Positions 22,131-35,363 of a stretch of DNA of 64,000 nucleotides are shown piece after piece. Position numbers and translations under genes: made by a program. Where the stretch lies: the NCBI RefSeq assembly GCF_040954645.1, contig NC_092808.1, positions 17,985,383-18,049,382 of the forward strand, given 5' to 3'. Each line of letters begins with the position of its first letter. The stretch's first letter is position 1. Under the pieces are notes generated by a model. That model did not search any database. It was not told where the DNA came from and saw only the letters and a program-made list of their open reading frames with translations. The DNA is from Diabrotica undecimpunctata. Its lineage: Eukaryota; Arthropoda; Insecta; Coleoptera; Chrysomelidae.

Positions 22131-23969
22131 TCTCCCCTTTACTTTTAAGTGACGGTATTTTACAAGTACGATCACTTTATGGGTTATAACTTTTTACAGT
22201 TCCTCTGTATATGCCATCTATAAATTGGATCATAAAATCTAGATTTTCACTTAATCTGTGAATTAATTTTCAGCTCTTAGCTGAAGCTTAGCTATTGGTC
22301 ATAGAAGGTTCTTTTTTTTAAGATAGTGTTTTTTTACTATCTTTTCAGTGAGCCTACTTACAAGCGCAAGACATAAAATATATCAAACTTATTATAAATG
22401 TTTATAAGTTAAAAAGTCATCCATTTTTCAAACAGTTTTTTAGTAACAAATTTGATAAAATGTTGATTAAAATGTAAAAATTTTTTAATATATTTTAAAA
22501 TTAAAGTCTCAAAGAATTGATTACGAACTGCTAATACCGCTAGAGTCACTGTTTACGCAAGTACGGTTATTTACATAACTGTCCGGGATAAATAAATTGA
22601 ATAACATAAACTATTTAGTCGATCTGGCTGAGACCTAGCACACTTCAATAACTCATTATCATAATGTCAACTAGTTACAAGTTACTAGTTGTATATTAGA
22701 AGTCATTATACAAAAAACAAAGTTATTAACATTTATAAATTACTCCAAAAATAAGAGTTTTTGTAGGTTTTTAAAAACTTATTTTTTCACTTTTTATGAT
22801 TGTAAAAAAACAAAGCATAATCAGCTGACGTTTTCGAGGATTTGTCATCAGTTATCCCTCGTATACCTTTTAGAACCTTCAAAAATCTGTATAAGATTTT
22901 TACGTGAAATCGATGGTTTTTTCACAGATAGACTGGGGTGTCTCGGCTTGTAATTTCTAAATGATTTTTCCGTGCTTGATTAATTATTTAGGTGTAAGAC
23001 AGTGGTGCGTTAATTTTATCGATAAGTTTCTACAGAGATATTAGGGACTAACTTAATTTTCGGTAGATAACACAAACAAACAATAAGTTTTTGTCATCCC
23101 TTTAATGTTGGATCAAATGGAAAAAATATTGATGTCTTTAATGAGTGTATAACGTCACGCAATGTACATGACCACACGACATGGATACGTAGTTTTTCTA
23201 CGAATTTATTTGTTTTAGCGTGTAGTTAACAAATTGCTGTAGTTGCGTGCTTTTAATTTCAGTTTTGATAATGCGAAAATATATACCTATCCGCAGTAAG
23301 TTGCTGTTTTGCACCGTTTACTCGATAATCAACTTATACGCCATTTAAAAATTAATTTCAAATCATGTAAGAGATTTCCTGTTAACCCTGTTACTTTATA
23401 AAACACACCAGGTGTTTTATAATTGTAATTTATGGAACAGATACATAAAGTGGTACCTCTGTAGGAATAGATAGGTTGATAATAAGATTCGTCGGTATTT
23501 GCAATAGTTTAATTAAAAACTCTAAAAAATTAGCAATAATAAATTAAATTGAATAAAGTGACCAAGTCTAAAATCTCAAGAAAATCCACTAGAAACGTCT
23601 GCCATTCTGTAAAGTTATTTAGCGGAACTTTACTATTGGATCAAAAATGGAACATCAAAATGTATCCACATCAATACATGTTAATTTTCCTACAAAAAAA
23701 ACAACATTTCTGTATGCAGAAATTTCAAAGTAATTTCTAAAAATAACTCCTCTAAATACCTTGGCATTCATTTACACCTCAAGCTTGTTTGAAGAGTATA
23801 TATTATAACTAAAAAATGAAGCAGATATATTTCAAAATAAAGGAACTATATATTCATAAAGTGGCCGAAGTATTTCAGCTTTCCATGCTTCTGTTGTCTT
23901 CATTAAGACTTCTTTAAATATTTCCTTTAAATATAATTTGGAGCGTAGTAGTTAGAGTATACAGCCTTG
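22131..23969. other. Intron 1, middle; no element recognised
   Basis: About 1.8 kb of AT-rich sequence with no domain, TIR pair or long repeat seen. A small palindrome (AAAACACACCAGGTGTTTTA) lies near 23400. Confidence 0.35.
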
Positions 23970-25520
23970 TCTCACTTCTTTTTCTTCAGTGCCTTATCTG
24001 GTCCAGATGTTGGCGATCGTCAAAGCTATCATGGTTTTGTTTACTGCTCTGCGAAACAGCTCCGCGGAGGTCATCCTAAACCATTATCGGAGGTTTTTTA
24101 ACCACGAGATACGAAGGCGTCCCGGTCCTCTCTTGCCGAATACTTTACCCTGTATAACGAGTTGAAGAATTCGATATTTCTCTCCGTTCCGCATCATGTG
24201 GCCGAGGTACTCAAGCTTACATTGTTTCACTAAATTAAGCACTTCACTATCCGCATCTTGGTTCCCAAACTGAGATCACTGCAGCACAGCAAGAATCTCA
24301 ACTTGGTAAATGTAGATCGTGCCATTTCAATTCTGGATCAAATCTCTTGAGCGCAGTCCCATTGTAAGTTGAGGGTAGTTCTGAGGTAAGTGAATCTGTC
24401 AACTCTCTGGATCTCTTCGCTACCTGCCATTAGTGCCCCGGGATCTAAATTTGCACGGCTGACAACCATGAATTTAGTTTTCTTAATATTAAGGTCTAGT
24501 CCGTATGTTGCGCACACAGTTCCCACTCGGTATAGTAAGGCTTGTAGATCATTTAGCCTGGTTGCTAGTAGCACAGTGTCATCGAAGTAGCTGATATTAT
24601 TGATGTATTCACCGTTCACTCGAATTTCCATCTCTAGGTTTGTGGAGGTTTCAGTAAAAATTTTCTCAGAGTATATATTGCAAAGAGTGGGTATATATTG
24701 CAAAGAGTACACAGCTTTACCTTACTCCTCGTATGGTCATTCGCTTGGTGGGTCAGCTGGTCTTCGACCTTGACTGAGCACGCTGGTTCGAGTATAAATT
24801 CATGATGATCCGAATGTCCTTCTCATCCAATCTTACTCTTTGTAGGGCGGCAACCATCTTCTGGTGCTGACAACGGTCAAATGCCTTGGCGTAGTCAATA
24901 AAACAAATATAGACATCACAACTGACATCGCTTGTCTCACTAGTCTTTTTATATTTCTTGTGTTGTTGTGGGAGCATACACTTGTATAACCTTGATCTTG
25001 GTTTTATTATCTAGGTCTATTATAATATAAGCTACTCTATCAGAAACGCTTTTATATGTAGAAATGTATGGTGTGAGATACTTTTTGACAAGAAATCCTA
25101 CTCCACCATATGTTTCTTCTATTTTCTCTGTATAGTATAAGCGATTTCCAGAGTTTAGATGCATGCATTGTTCGCCTCTTCTTTTCACTTCTGGCAGTCC
25201 TACAATATCTCACTTTATCTTGGATAGTTCTTCTTCTAATTCGTAGACCTTTTCATCTTTAGCCATAGATGAGATGTTGTATGTGGCTAGTAGTAACTGT
25301 TTTTGTTTGTTCATATCTATTTTGGCGCCTTTTGTTGAGCTTGTGCATTCCAAAGAATCCGTGGGGCTGACCGGTTTTCCGGTGTGGGATTCTGAGCCCA
25401 CTTGGAGTATCGTCCCATTTTGTTTCAAGTTCAACATATTGTGTTTTGAGGGGTTTATTGGCATTAAAACACCACGTTTGCCGGACAGGCTGGTGAGTGT
25501 TCGAAGTATCACAGCCGGTT
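23970..25520 (-). pseudogene. LINE with endonuclease, RT and tail; decayed, interior deleted
   Basis: Minus-strand order: LLATYNISSMAKDEKVYELE (endonuclease start, about 25300), KRRGEQCMHLNSGNRLYYTE and GGVGFLVKKYL (about 25150), VIQVYAPTTTQE (about 24960), then directly RT sequence CFIDYAKAFDRCQHQKMV (about 24890), then ISYFDDTVLLATRLND, with FDD in the catalytic position (about 24580), and CKLEYLGHMMRNGERYRILQ (about 24200) down to an AAG-rich tail at 23975. The endonuclease is cut in mid-domain and joined to RT, so roughly 300 codons are missing. Frames break several times. Confidence 0.82.
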
Positions 25521-25850
25521 AAATCAATATTTGATTTTCGCCTGCGACTTTGTGGTACCGCACCTGTCAGGAATTGTATTCCTCAGCCACGGGCCACTAA
25601 TGACACAGCTGCTGACCTGTGTCATGTCCTCCGTTGATCCGCGGGTACTTATTTGGCGAAGCCTTATTCATACCTGTCCTGCATATCTACAGGAACGTTT
25701 CCTATCAGTCATTGGGACGCGCCGTGTCGGGGTTGAGGACTTCCCCGCCCAGTCTGTCTTGCACAAAGTACTGAAGGACCCCTACTCAGTTCAGCGTCCC
25801 TCCTCTACACAAGCTGAGACCGGCACGGAATTGTGGCTTATTCTCAATAA
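25521..25850 (-). other. Probable 5' untranslated region of the LINE to its left
   Basis: GC-richer than its surroundings and immediately upstream (minus strand) of the LINE endonuclease start, with no coding signal. The boundary near 25840, where AT-rich sequence resumes, is approximate. Confidence 0.45.
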
Positions 25851-26362
25851 AAATAGTAATTGCATTAAGATACCACAAAAAAATAGCTTCAGAACAGTAT
25901 TGTATTTTAATTAAAATAAATCGATTTTAAAGACGGTCCCGGAAAGGCAGAAACTATTAGTCATGTTACTTACAAATAAAAAAATAGTAAGTAAAGATTT
26001 TCTGCATAAAATAAAGTTAAAAGTTAAATAAAGTTAAATAAATAAATAAAAATAGATGCATTGATGATTATTTCAGAATAAATAATTTTTTCCGATGTGC
26101 GTTTGCCAATTAATTTTGTTTTCGCACAGTCTACCAATATCCCTAACTTTAGGCGAACAGTTTATTTGGTTATAAAATAATATATCAACTGAGTAGACGG
26201 AACGCAAATCTATATATCTGTCAAAAACAAGCAAAACATAAATTTCTATTACAGCAATATTGCCGAACAGAATTTCTACATCGTGAATTTCTACATCGTA
26301 TATTTTCCTAAATTTACAAGACAAGACGTATTTTACCCTGCTTACATTTTTATTTTTTTCAG
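25851..26362. other. Intron 1, right end; no gene
   Basis: AT-rich. It ends in a polypyrimidine tract (TTTTTATTTTTTTCAG) that is the acceptor of the next exon. Confidence 0.5.
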
Positions 26363-26494
26363 GTCAACTTCAATTATGGAAACGAGGGGAGCCATGCAGA
26401 TACTCAACGAACGCTCTCTGGCTTGGATAGGGACTGTTTTATTATCCCAGTTCACAGTCTGGATAGGTTCCTTCCTGCGGGAGTCCCAATGCCA
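26363..26494 (+). CDS. Host gene exon, 44 codons
   Basis: Acceptor TTTTTTTCAG|GTC at 26362/26363. Exactly 132 bases, so phase 0 in and out. It encodes VNFNYGNEGSHADTQRTLSG, continuing LDRDCFIIPVHSLDRFLPAG and VPMP. Donor CCA|GTAGGT at 26494/26495; a second GT at 26499 would put the next exon out of frame. Joined to the next exon it gives AGVPMPVPDPKLCVLCH, with no break. No domain recognised; Asp/Leu/Pro-rich, no membrane segment. Confidence 0.78.
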
Positions 26495-26969
<475 letters not shown>

Positions 26970-27149
26970 AAATCACAAAGTTATTTAGAAAAAATGTAGA
27001 CAATGATATGTTCCAAGCTTGGATAATATGCTGAATTCAACATGATGATTAATAACTTAGGCGGTAAAGCAAACATGCCATTTTATAAATAGGACACCCA
27101 GTATATTTTCTCATATTTAGATACCCCGTATAATCCATGGACTGCAGGA

Positions 27150-27496
27150 CCTTAGGTTTGCAGAGGACTGCAAACCTAAGGAGGAACGAGAGACATTCTA
27201 CGAACAATTGCAAACCATCCTGGATGAAATACTTCATGAAGAACCCTTAATTCTTATGGGTGACTTTAATGCACGAATCAGAAATGAAATAGTTCCAGGC
27301 GTAAAACAAAGATTTAATGAAAACCATGTCAACGCAAATGGAGAACTCATGGATAATCTCTGTGCTTTTAACGAACTGAGAATCAATAATACATTTTTCG
27401 AACATAAGCTCCAGTATAAATAAACATTTTAAAACTCCAGGTGGCACAAATCTATGATTGATTTTAAAGTCACTAATAGAAAAATCCACCCAAAAG
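27150..27496 (+). pseudogene. LINE endonuclease fragment with a hairpin at its 5' junction
   Basis: The plus strand reads CKPKEERETFYEQLQTILDE, ILMGDFNARIRNE (the endonuclease metal-binding GDFNAR box), NANGELMDNLCAFNELRINN and, across a stop, MIDFKVTNRKIHPK, the end of the endonuclease. It is cut on both sides: RT is absent, and at the right end the reading changes in mid-frame to an unrelated element at about 27497. At the left end a perfect inverted repeat (27150-27163 and 27168-27181) spans the start of the LINE sequence. Confidence 0.8.
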
Positions 27497-28390
27497 TAGC
27501 AACTTCTTTAGCTGTTCGGCAAAAGTTAGCCACTGAGCATCGTAATCATATCGTAAAAGCAAAGGCTTTTTTCAAACTTCTTAAAAATCCAAAACCTAAC
27601 ACAACTTACTTTTCGTTCGACTGCCAAAAAAACTTAGCACTGCCTAGACCTTAGACTGCCTGATCAAGCAGCATATTTCAGCCAGCAAATAAACTATAAT
27701 AATTTTACAGTTGCTGCTGGAACTTCTACCTATAAACTAAGACCAACAAATGTAGATATGTCTTATACAATAGCGTCAGCTTTGCAACATGCTCTAAAGA
27801 ATTTTGATTTTGATATCAACATAGAAACAGTACGTTTGTTCGCTGATGGTTGCGGCGGACAAAACAAAAATTCAAATATGATGGCAATGTTAGCTTATTC
27901 TAGAAGAATCGCCGAATCATATTAAACAAATTGAATTAATTTTTTCAATTGTCGGTCATTCCTTTTTTTTCCCGCCTGATCGTATTTTCGGGCTTATCGA
28001 AAAATACATTTCAAAATGCTTGTTATCGTGGAAATTAGTGTCTACGACGATTTAATCAGAAAGCATTCCACTGTACGGAAAATCGGCATGGATTGGGATG
28101 TGTTTGATTAAAGGACACAAACAAAATGAGTTATTAAGCTGCCTAGTTCATGGCAATTTGAATTTAATAAGGCAAAGCGGTTTATTTTTTACAAAAAAGG
28201 CAACACTGTTCTAGTCCTAGGTGAACCCAATTACCGCAATGAAGTTGGAAAAGCTAAAAGCGGTTGTAAGAAAAATTTTTCTTTCTTCAATGGCTCATAA
28301 GAAATTACCACTGGGAAAATAATTAAAGGGGGATAAAGGTTCTATTATTAATAGGTACTACTATACTTATAAGGTATACTTATAAGGTAC
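27497..28390 (+). pseudogene. Unclassified repetitive-element ORF, 5' part
   Basis: Reads LATEHRNHIVKAKAFFKLL, FSFDCQKNLALPR, then with a shift LPDQAAYFSQQINYNNFTVA, IASALQHALKNFDFDI, VRLFADGCGGQNKNSNMMAM and, in another frame, FPPDRIFGLIEKYI. I recognise the string of motifs (FDCQKN, LPDQAAYFSRQ, FADGCAGQNKN, GHSF-PPDR-FG-IE) as a protein found in many copies across insect genomes, presumably TE-encoded; the class is unknown to me. Conserved acidic residues in FDCQKN and FADGC would suit a DDE/RNase-H-fold nuclease, but this is inference. Several frame breaks. Interrupted by the LINE at 28401-29620 and continued at 29631. Confidence 0.6.
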
Positions 28391-28400
28391 TACTATTAAT

Positions 28401-29620
28401 GATATTAAAGACAAACAACCCGAAGAACAAGCGGGATTTAGGGCCGGACGCTCCACTATGGATAATATTTTCACATTAAAAATTGCAATGGAAAAACGAG
28501 TGCAGAGAAATAGAGAAACTCATATAGCTTTAATAGATTTGGAAAAAGCATATGACAGTGTACCGATTTCCCAACTATGGATAGAAATGAGTAACTTGAA
28601 AATAAACCCAGTTCTTATTAACGCCACTCAAAAATATTTCGAACAAAACTTTGCAAGAATTAAAATGGGACAAGAAATCACCTCTCCTTTTCAAACAACA
28701 AAGGGACTAAGACAAGGCTGCTGTCTGTCACCCACCTTATTTAAAATCTATTTGGACAAATCCTTAGTGAAATGGGTAAAAAAATGTAGAAACGTGGGAA
28801 TAACGGTGGAAGAAAACAAGCTATATACACTTTTCTTTGCGGATGACCAGGTAGTAATTGCCGAAGACAGCTACGATCTTAGCTATATGGTAAGAAAACT
28901 GCAAGAAGAATATGAGGTGGCAGGTCTAAACATGAATATGACAAAATGTGAATATCTCTCAGTGGGAACAGATGAAATATGTGACCTAGTCTTGGAGGAC
29001 GACAAAATCAAAGGCGTGCAATCCTGCAAATATTTGGGGGTCATTTTCAACAGGAAGGGAAATAGCGAAGATGAAATCAGGGAAAGAATAAACAAGGGCA
29101 GAGCAGCGACCCGTGCCTTAAACTCTCTTCTCTGACAAAAAACAATTCGACGAGAAACCAAAAAACACATTTACGGTAGTATAGTCCAAAGTATTACACT
29201 TTACGGTTCGGAAGTATGGGACGTCACCAAAGCTAATAGAAACAAACTTATGACGACAGAAATGGATTATCTGAGACGAAGCTGCGGTAGATCGAGACTG
29301 GAGAGAGTTAGAAACGAACAAATAACAAACGAAATGAAAATGGAGAGAAATATCAATGATGACATAGAAAGAAAACAATTAATCTGGTTCGGACATGTTA
29401 AAAGAATGCCAGAGTACAGATGGCCTAGAAGAATACTGGAATGGATCCCTCCTGAAAGAAGAAAGAGAGGACGACCACGGAGAAGTTGGCGCAACGATAT
29501 TGATGAAGCAATGGCGGCAAGAGACTTAGAAGAGGCAACTGCATATGACAGAAAAAGATGGAAATTGGGGGCGGAGAAGCGGCGACAGCCGTAATAAATT
29601 CGTTATTATATATATAAAAA
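28401..29620 (+). mobile_element. RTE-like LINE inserted in the unclassified element; 10-bp TSD
   Basis: A 1220-bp insertion between exact copies of TACTATTAAT (28391-28400 and 29621-29630). The host element reads into the left copy (KGDKGSIINR, with local repeats) and out of the right copy (INSLL, then HYGENWRCLPEL-like). The LINE is 5' truncated within RT, starting IKDKQPEEQAGFRAGRSTMD, and ends past its stop in a short A-rich tail. Confidence 0.9.
28404..29594 (+). pseudogene. LINE RT frame with a single TGA
   Basis: One frame of about 396 codons: FRAGRSTMDN, IALIDLEKAYDSVP, GLRQGCCLSPTLFK, LFFADDQVVIAED (FADD catalytic box), CKYLGVIFNRKGNSEDE, then LIWFGHVKRMPEYRW and KRGRPRRSWRN. The only internal stop is TGA at 29133-29135, after LNSLL, where relatives have LW (ILWSNKA, VLWDKNI); TGG to TGA is the simple explanation. 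A young copy by frame integrity. Confidence 0.87.
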
Positions 29621-29630
29621 TACTATTAAT

Positions 29631-29800
29631 AGTCTCCTTTTCAAACACTATGGAGAAAATTGGAGATGCCTTCCTGAACTAAATTTTTAGAAAGAACACT
29701 TGAAGACAGATTCTACTTTACCAGAAGAAACCGTTGATGGTTTAAAAAATTGTCAAAATGCAGAAAATGACTGTTTTTTTCGTTTGAGCATAACTGATTG
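29631..29800 (+). pseudogene. Unclassified element ORF, 3' part after the LINE
   Basis: The plus strand reads, with one shift, LLFKHYGENWRCLPELNF, then STLPEETVDGLKNCQNAEND and a stop. It continues the ORF interrupted at 28390; the duplicated TACTATTAAT sits at the join. Right end of the element not determined. Confidence 0.55.
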
Positions 29801-31268
29801 AGACTATTTCTGATTTTTTTTGTCTAAACATTTTCTTTATATGACTAAAAATCTTAAAGTTTTATTTTCATGAATAAATCCCTTATGTTTTTTATTGAAC
29901 TAAATACGGTTTGTGATTATTTTATACATTTATTTGCAAAACCGGTTGTTAGCAGTGAACATTTTTTTTTTTCTAAAAATCTGTAAATATTTTAGGCTAG
30001 AAACTTCTAATTTGTATTGCTCAAAACTCTAAGCAACAATAATAAAAATCTTTCCGTTGTGAGCTAAACACTACTCGGCCGTTAATCGTTTTTTTCGATT
30101 TCCCAAAAACTGACTTTCGAGCAAAGAGTAAGTTTTGCGAATAATGGCCTCATTTATAGCATTCCTTTCTTTCGGTTTAATTCTAAGCGAAGCAAATCAA
30201 CTCAGTTGCCAGAAGGGTAGAGTTAGCTCTAATTATCCCTCGAGCAGGTGAGGTTGACATTTGGATCGTGGTATTAGTATACACTGCTGTAATTAATAAT
30301 ATATCAGGTGCCATGTTCGTTGAATGTATCGAAAAATTTATGTCACTATTGTCTACAACTGTGTATTGTCAACATTCTTCACTGATATGTAACATTTTCT
30401 CATTTTTAAATATTAAATTTGAGTTTTCCCACAATACAGATAAATATATTAAAATACCTGATTCCATATCCTGTAAAATATTTCTCATACTCGGCAGTTA
30501 CTTTTATTTAAATATTTATTATCATAAAAGGTTTTTAAGTGATCAATTAGGTAGGAAAACCTATAAAAAAAGTCTATTTCACGTTGAAACCATCCATTAT
30601 CAATTAAATTTTGAAGTGGATTGCACTACAACTTCGCCGTAGAACTCGTTGTGCATTTTACCCTGCTTATCAGAATTCCAAGCAACTTCCACCGTTTTAT
30701 GTGCCCCAGTTTCCTTGTTTACGATTCAAGTACCGTTACCAAGAGCGTCATTTCGCCGCTTAAAAGATGTATCAATGGGAATTAAAATTATGACATTAGG
30801 ACGTATTTTTAACAAGGAAAAGTATGGCTATTAACTAAAATTTATCAATATGGAATAATAAATGAGCACAAAATAAGAATAACCCGTAGATGTAAATAGA
30901 TCTTTTATATTTTTTATACAAAGTTCTTTTAGGTCCTTAGGGAGGGAAAGTGAATTATTATTATTATTGAAATTATCACACAACTTTTTCTGCAAAAATC
31001 AGAATGCCAGCCACCTCTCATATCCACCTTAAAATAAATCCGCCCTGGTCTAAGGTGAAATATCGTAAATACAAATATTTTCAACGTGCAAGATCTATTT
31101 TACGATCTATATAAGAGGGGGAGATTCAAAAGAGGGGAGTCAAAATATAAAATATCTAGAAGATATCAAGAAATCATTACTATTATATTCATCCATGTTT
31201 ACCAATAATTATACGTCATTTCAATTTTAATTAAAACAAACCTGTTTTACTCTTTCTTTTTCTAAAGA
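29801..31268. other. Intron 2, middle; no element recognised
   Basis: About 1.5 kb of AT-rich sequence. Open stretches at 30268-30642 and 30649-30834 have no family motif. Confidence 0.35.
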
Positions 31269-31736
31269 AAAATTTTATTAAAAATCCTTTATAAAAGGTA
31301 TCTTATTTGAAAAACCCAATCGGGCTATATCACAAAACGTTTTCGAAATCCATATTCCATCATCAGTGGACTAGGTGGGTATACATGTATTTTTACCCAC
31401 TAAATATGTGGGTAAAAATCCGTTAAAAATTGTTTTTTTTTTAATTTAGTTTACATTATATGGTGGTAAATATTATGATGTTAAAGTTACACGTGAGGTT
31501 ACTGGTCCTGAGACGATTTGTCTACGAGGACTTGATGAAAGCAACTGATTCATCAAGTCCTCGTAGACAAATAGTCTCAGGACCAGCAACCTCACGTGGA
31601 GTCATACGTCGCCATGTTACCAAATCCACTGGTAACTTTAACATCATAATATTTACCACCATATAATGTAAACTAAATTTAAAAAAACAATTTTTAACTG
31701 GTTGTTACCCACATATTTAGTGGCTCAATACATGTA

Positions 31737-33047
<1,311 letters not shown>

Positions 33048-33163
33048 TATACCCACCTAGTGCACTGATGATGGAACATGGATTCCGAAAACGTTTTGTG
33101 ATATAGCCCGATTGGGTATTTTAAATTATATACCTTTTATAAAGGATTTTTAATAAAAATTTT

Positions 33164-33510
33164 TGATATATATATGGTATACAGCCAACTACCTGCCTAC
33201 TAGATTCCTTGTGGGCTTTCTTTTTCTATTTATTTTTTATTTTATGTTCCCAGTATTAGCTATATATCTAATATATTATGAAAAAAGATTGGTGGGCAAA
33301 TATTTTCTTTTATTCTAAAAAAATACGTTTTTTAGTTTTTTACGTCTATTAACACGTTTACGGCTTTTATACGATTGATATTACTCTCTTTTATTTTTCA
33401 GAAACCAGTAAATAACAACTCCTTAGAGAAAAAGGGAAATCTTCACGTTATGGAGGTAAAATCGATACACTCATAAAATAAAACTTTTACCCTTAAATAA
33501 AATATTGCAG
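33164..33510. other. Intron 2, right end
   Basis: AT-rich with no element seen; ends in the acceptor AATATTGCAG. Confidence 0.5.
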
Positions 33511-33700
33511 GTACCAGACCCGAAATTATGTGTCTTATGCCATTTAATGAGTCCCTTGGAACCAGTAGATCCCGTTTTAGAATCACCTTTAGTCCAACCT
33601 TTATTGAAGCAGAGGGTTATAGCAGGCGAACTAGTAAACGATATAGCACAAGCAAAAACCGCGATAACGGGAATGTTACTCGCTAATATGGAAAGAAATG
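33511..33700 (+). CDS. Host gene exon, 190 bp
   Basis: Acceptor TATTGCAG|GTA at 33510/33511 and donor AATG|GTGAGT at 33700/33701. Phase 0 in, phase 1 out. It encodes VPDPKLCVLCHLMSPLEPVD, then PVLESPLVQPLLKQRVIAGE and LVNDIAQAKTAITGMLLANM. There is a CxxCH motif (LCVLCH), which could bind metal or be chance. The second half is predicted helical by composition. No family recognised. This exon is free of stops in the coding frame and reads much more like a conserved protein than its surroundings. Confidence 0.85.
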
Positions 33701-34229
33701 GTGAGTAGTTTAAATAATTCATAAAAAAATAATTTACTACATGTCTGAAAAACCTTACGGCATAATTTCTCCGCATTTAGAAAACATTGGTTAAGATCGC
33801 AACTCCATCTTATCTGAGATCATTATTTTTCTCTCTTGTATTAGTGTGGTAGCAAATATTATTTACTTTTTAAAATGATTTAGGTATTGTCTATATTTTA
33901 GTACATTGAGTTTCTGTGTAGTTTCTTGAAGACGTCCTTCAACAATTAATTAAACACTTTTTACCAATACGAGGGCCCCTTCCGATATCAGTTGGCCCAA
34001 CGCGCTACGTTAGATTGATAAGAAACTTAAATTTTAGAGAACAAAAATAAAAGCACAGCGTAAATTTTAAAAGTTTTAATGCATCGAACATGTTTAAATT
34101 TCCCAGTTATAGAAAATATTTTATAACGTAATGAAAACTATTAATTAAACAGAATAATAATAAATTAAAAAAAAACGCATAGAATATGTAATATTAACAA
34201 ATAAAAATGTGAAAGTTTACCACAGACTT
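33701..34229. other. Intron 3, left end; nothing recognised
   Basis: AT-rich except for a GC-richer patch at 33970-34010. No TIR matching the Tc1 element's right side could be found here. Confidence 0.35.
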
Positions 34230-35302
34230 ATATCCCCTTTATTTTTAATGACATCCACAATTCTTCGAGGCATAGTTTTTACCAAGTTCTGACAAAATTC
34301 TAATGTAAACTAATCCCATAATTCTTGCAATTTTTCCTTTAATTCTTTGACGGAATTGGCAGGATGTTTTCTCCAAAGTTTTTTCATTTCGTGCCACAAA
34401 ATATCTATCGGGGACAAGTTAGACTGTTAGAAACTCATTCCAGAAGTAGTATGCCATGGTCTTCAATCCATATTAAACTATTTTTGAAGGTATGACAACC
34501 TGCGCCGTCCTGTTGGACGACAAAATCTTCCGCTGATGTTAAATGGTGTTTCACAATTGGTAAAAGAGATTCTTCTAAAATATTCAAATATTTGTCTGTG
34601 TTTACAATTTTATCGATAAAATGTAACTTTCTCACATCTTTAGGCGACATACTGCCCCAGATCATGACAGATGTAGGAAATTTGACTTTTCTCTTCAGAC
34701 AGTCGGCATAAAAAGCTTCATTTTTCCTGTGAATGACGCGACTCCTACTGTCTCCAACACACACTTCAAATCTGGACTCATCACTCCATTGTATTAAATC
34801 CAATTGCGACTGAGTCCTATCTTTATGCTCTTTTGACATCTTAGTCTATTTTTCTTTTGTTATAATGTTAAAAGTGGTTTTTCCTTAGCTTAAAATAAAA
34901 TGAAATTTATTAAAAACAATTCGTACTAATTTTTTCAACTATAAAACTTATTTTGTAAGTACCACATCCTAATCTGTGGCCCTCTCGATGACATGTTGAT
35001 GTAGAAACGTGTCTTCCAATAACGTCACTCCATAAAACGCTTAACTCCATTTAATTTGCTCGTCGATTTTTCACTATAATGCGTCTTAATGCTCTTCGAT
35101 CTGGTTCGGTTATTTTACTTTTTCGTACATTTCTAGGTTCTGTGACGACCGAACCTATAGTTTTGTATCTTTTGACTATATTTCTTACACTATAGCGTGA
35201 CAATTGCAACATATTCGCGATTTCCGAATTGGATTTTCCAGAATTAAAAAATCTAATAATGATTAAACAAATTTTCTCATCGATAACTTTACCTCGACCC
35301 AT
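34230..35302 (-). pseudogene. Tc1-like transposase, broken
   Basis: Cut-and-paste transposase of the Tc1/mariner superfamily. Minus strand from ATG at 35302: MGRGKVIDEK, helix-turn-helix with LQLSRYSVRNIVKRYKTIGS and a second HTH start KITEPDRRALRRI. After a decayed stretch (35050-34840, with CHREGHRLGC) comes the DDE domain at 34839-34435: IQWSDESRFEVCVGD (first Asp), TSVMIWGSMSPKDV, FVVQQDGAGCHT (second Asp). Beyond a shift it reads LSPIDILWHEMKKLW, where the third catalytic acid, Glu in Tc1 relatives (NPIENLW), is Asp. Frame breaks near 34430 and 34850-35050 make it inactive. TIRs not found. Confidence 0.87.
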
Positions 35303-35363
35303 TGTACAATCCACAAACGGCAAAAAGCTTTACAATACTACAAAATACATTTGACATTAACTG

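Noticed and set aside
33970..34020. GC-richer patch as possible left TIR of the Tc1 element
   Set aside because: No matching inverted copy found on the other side.
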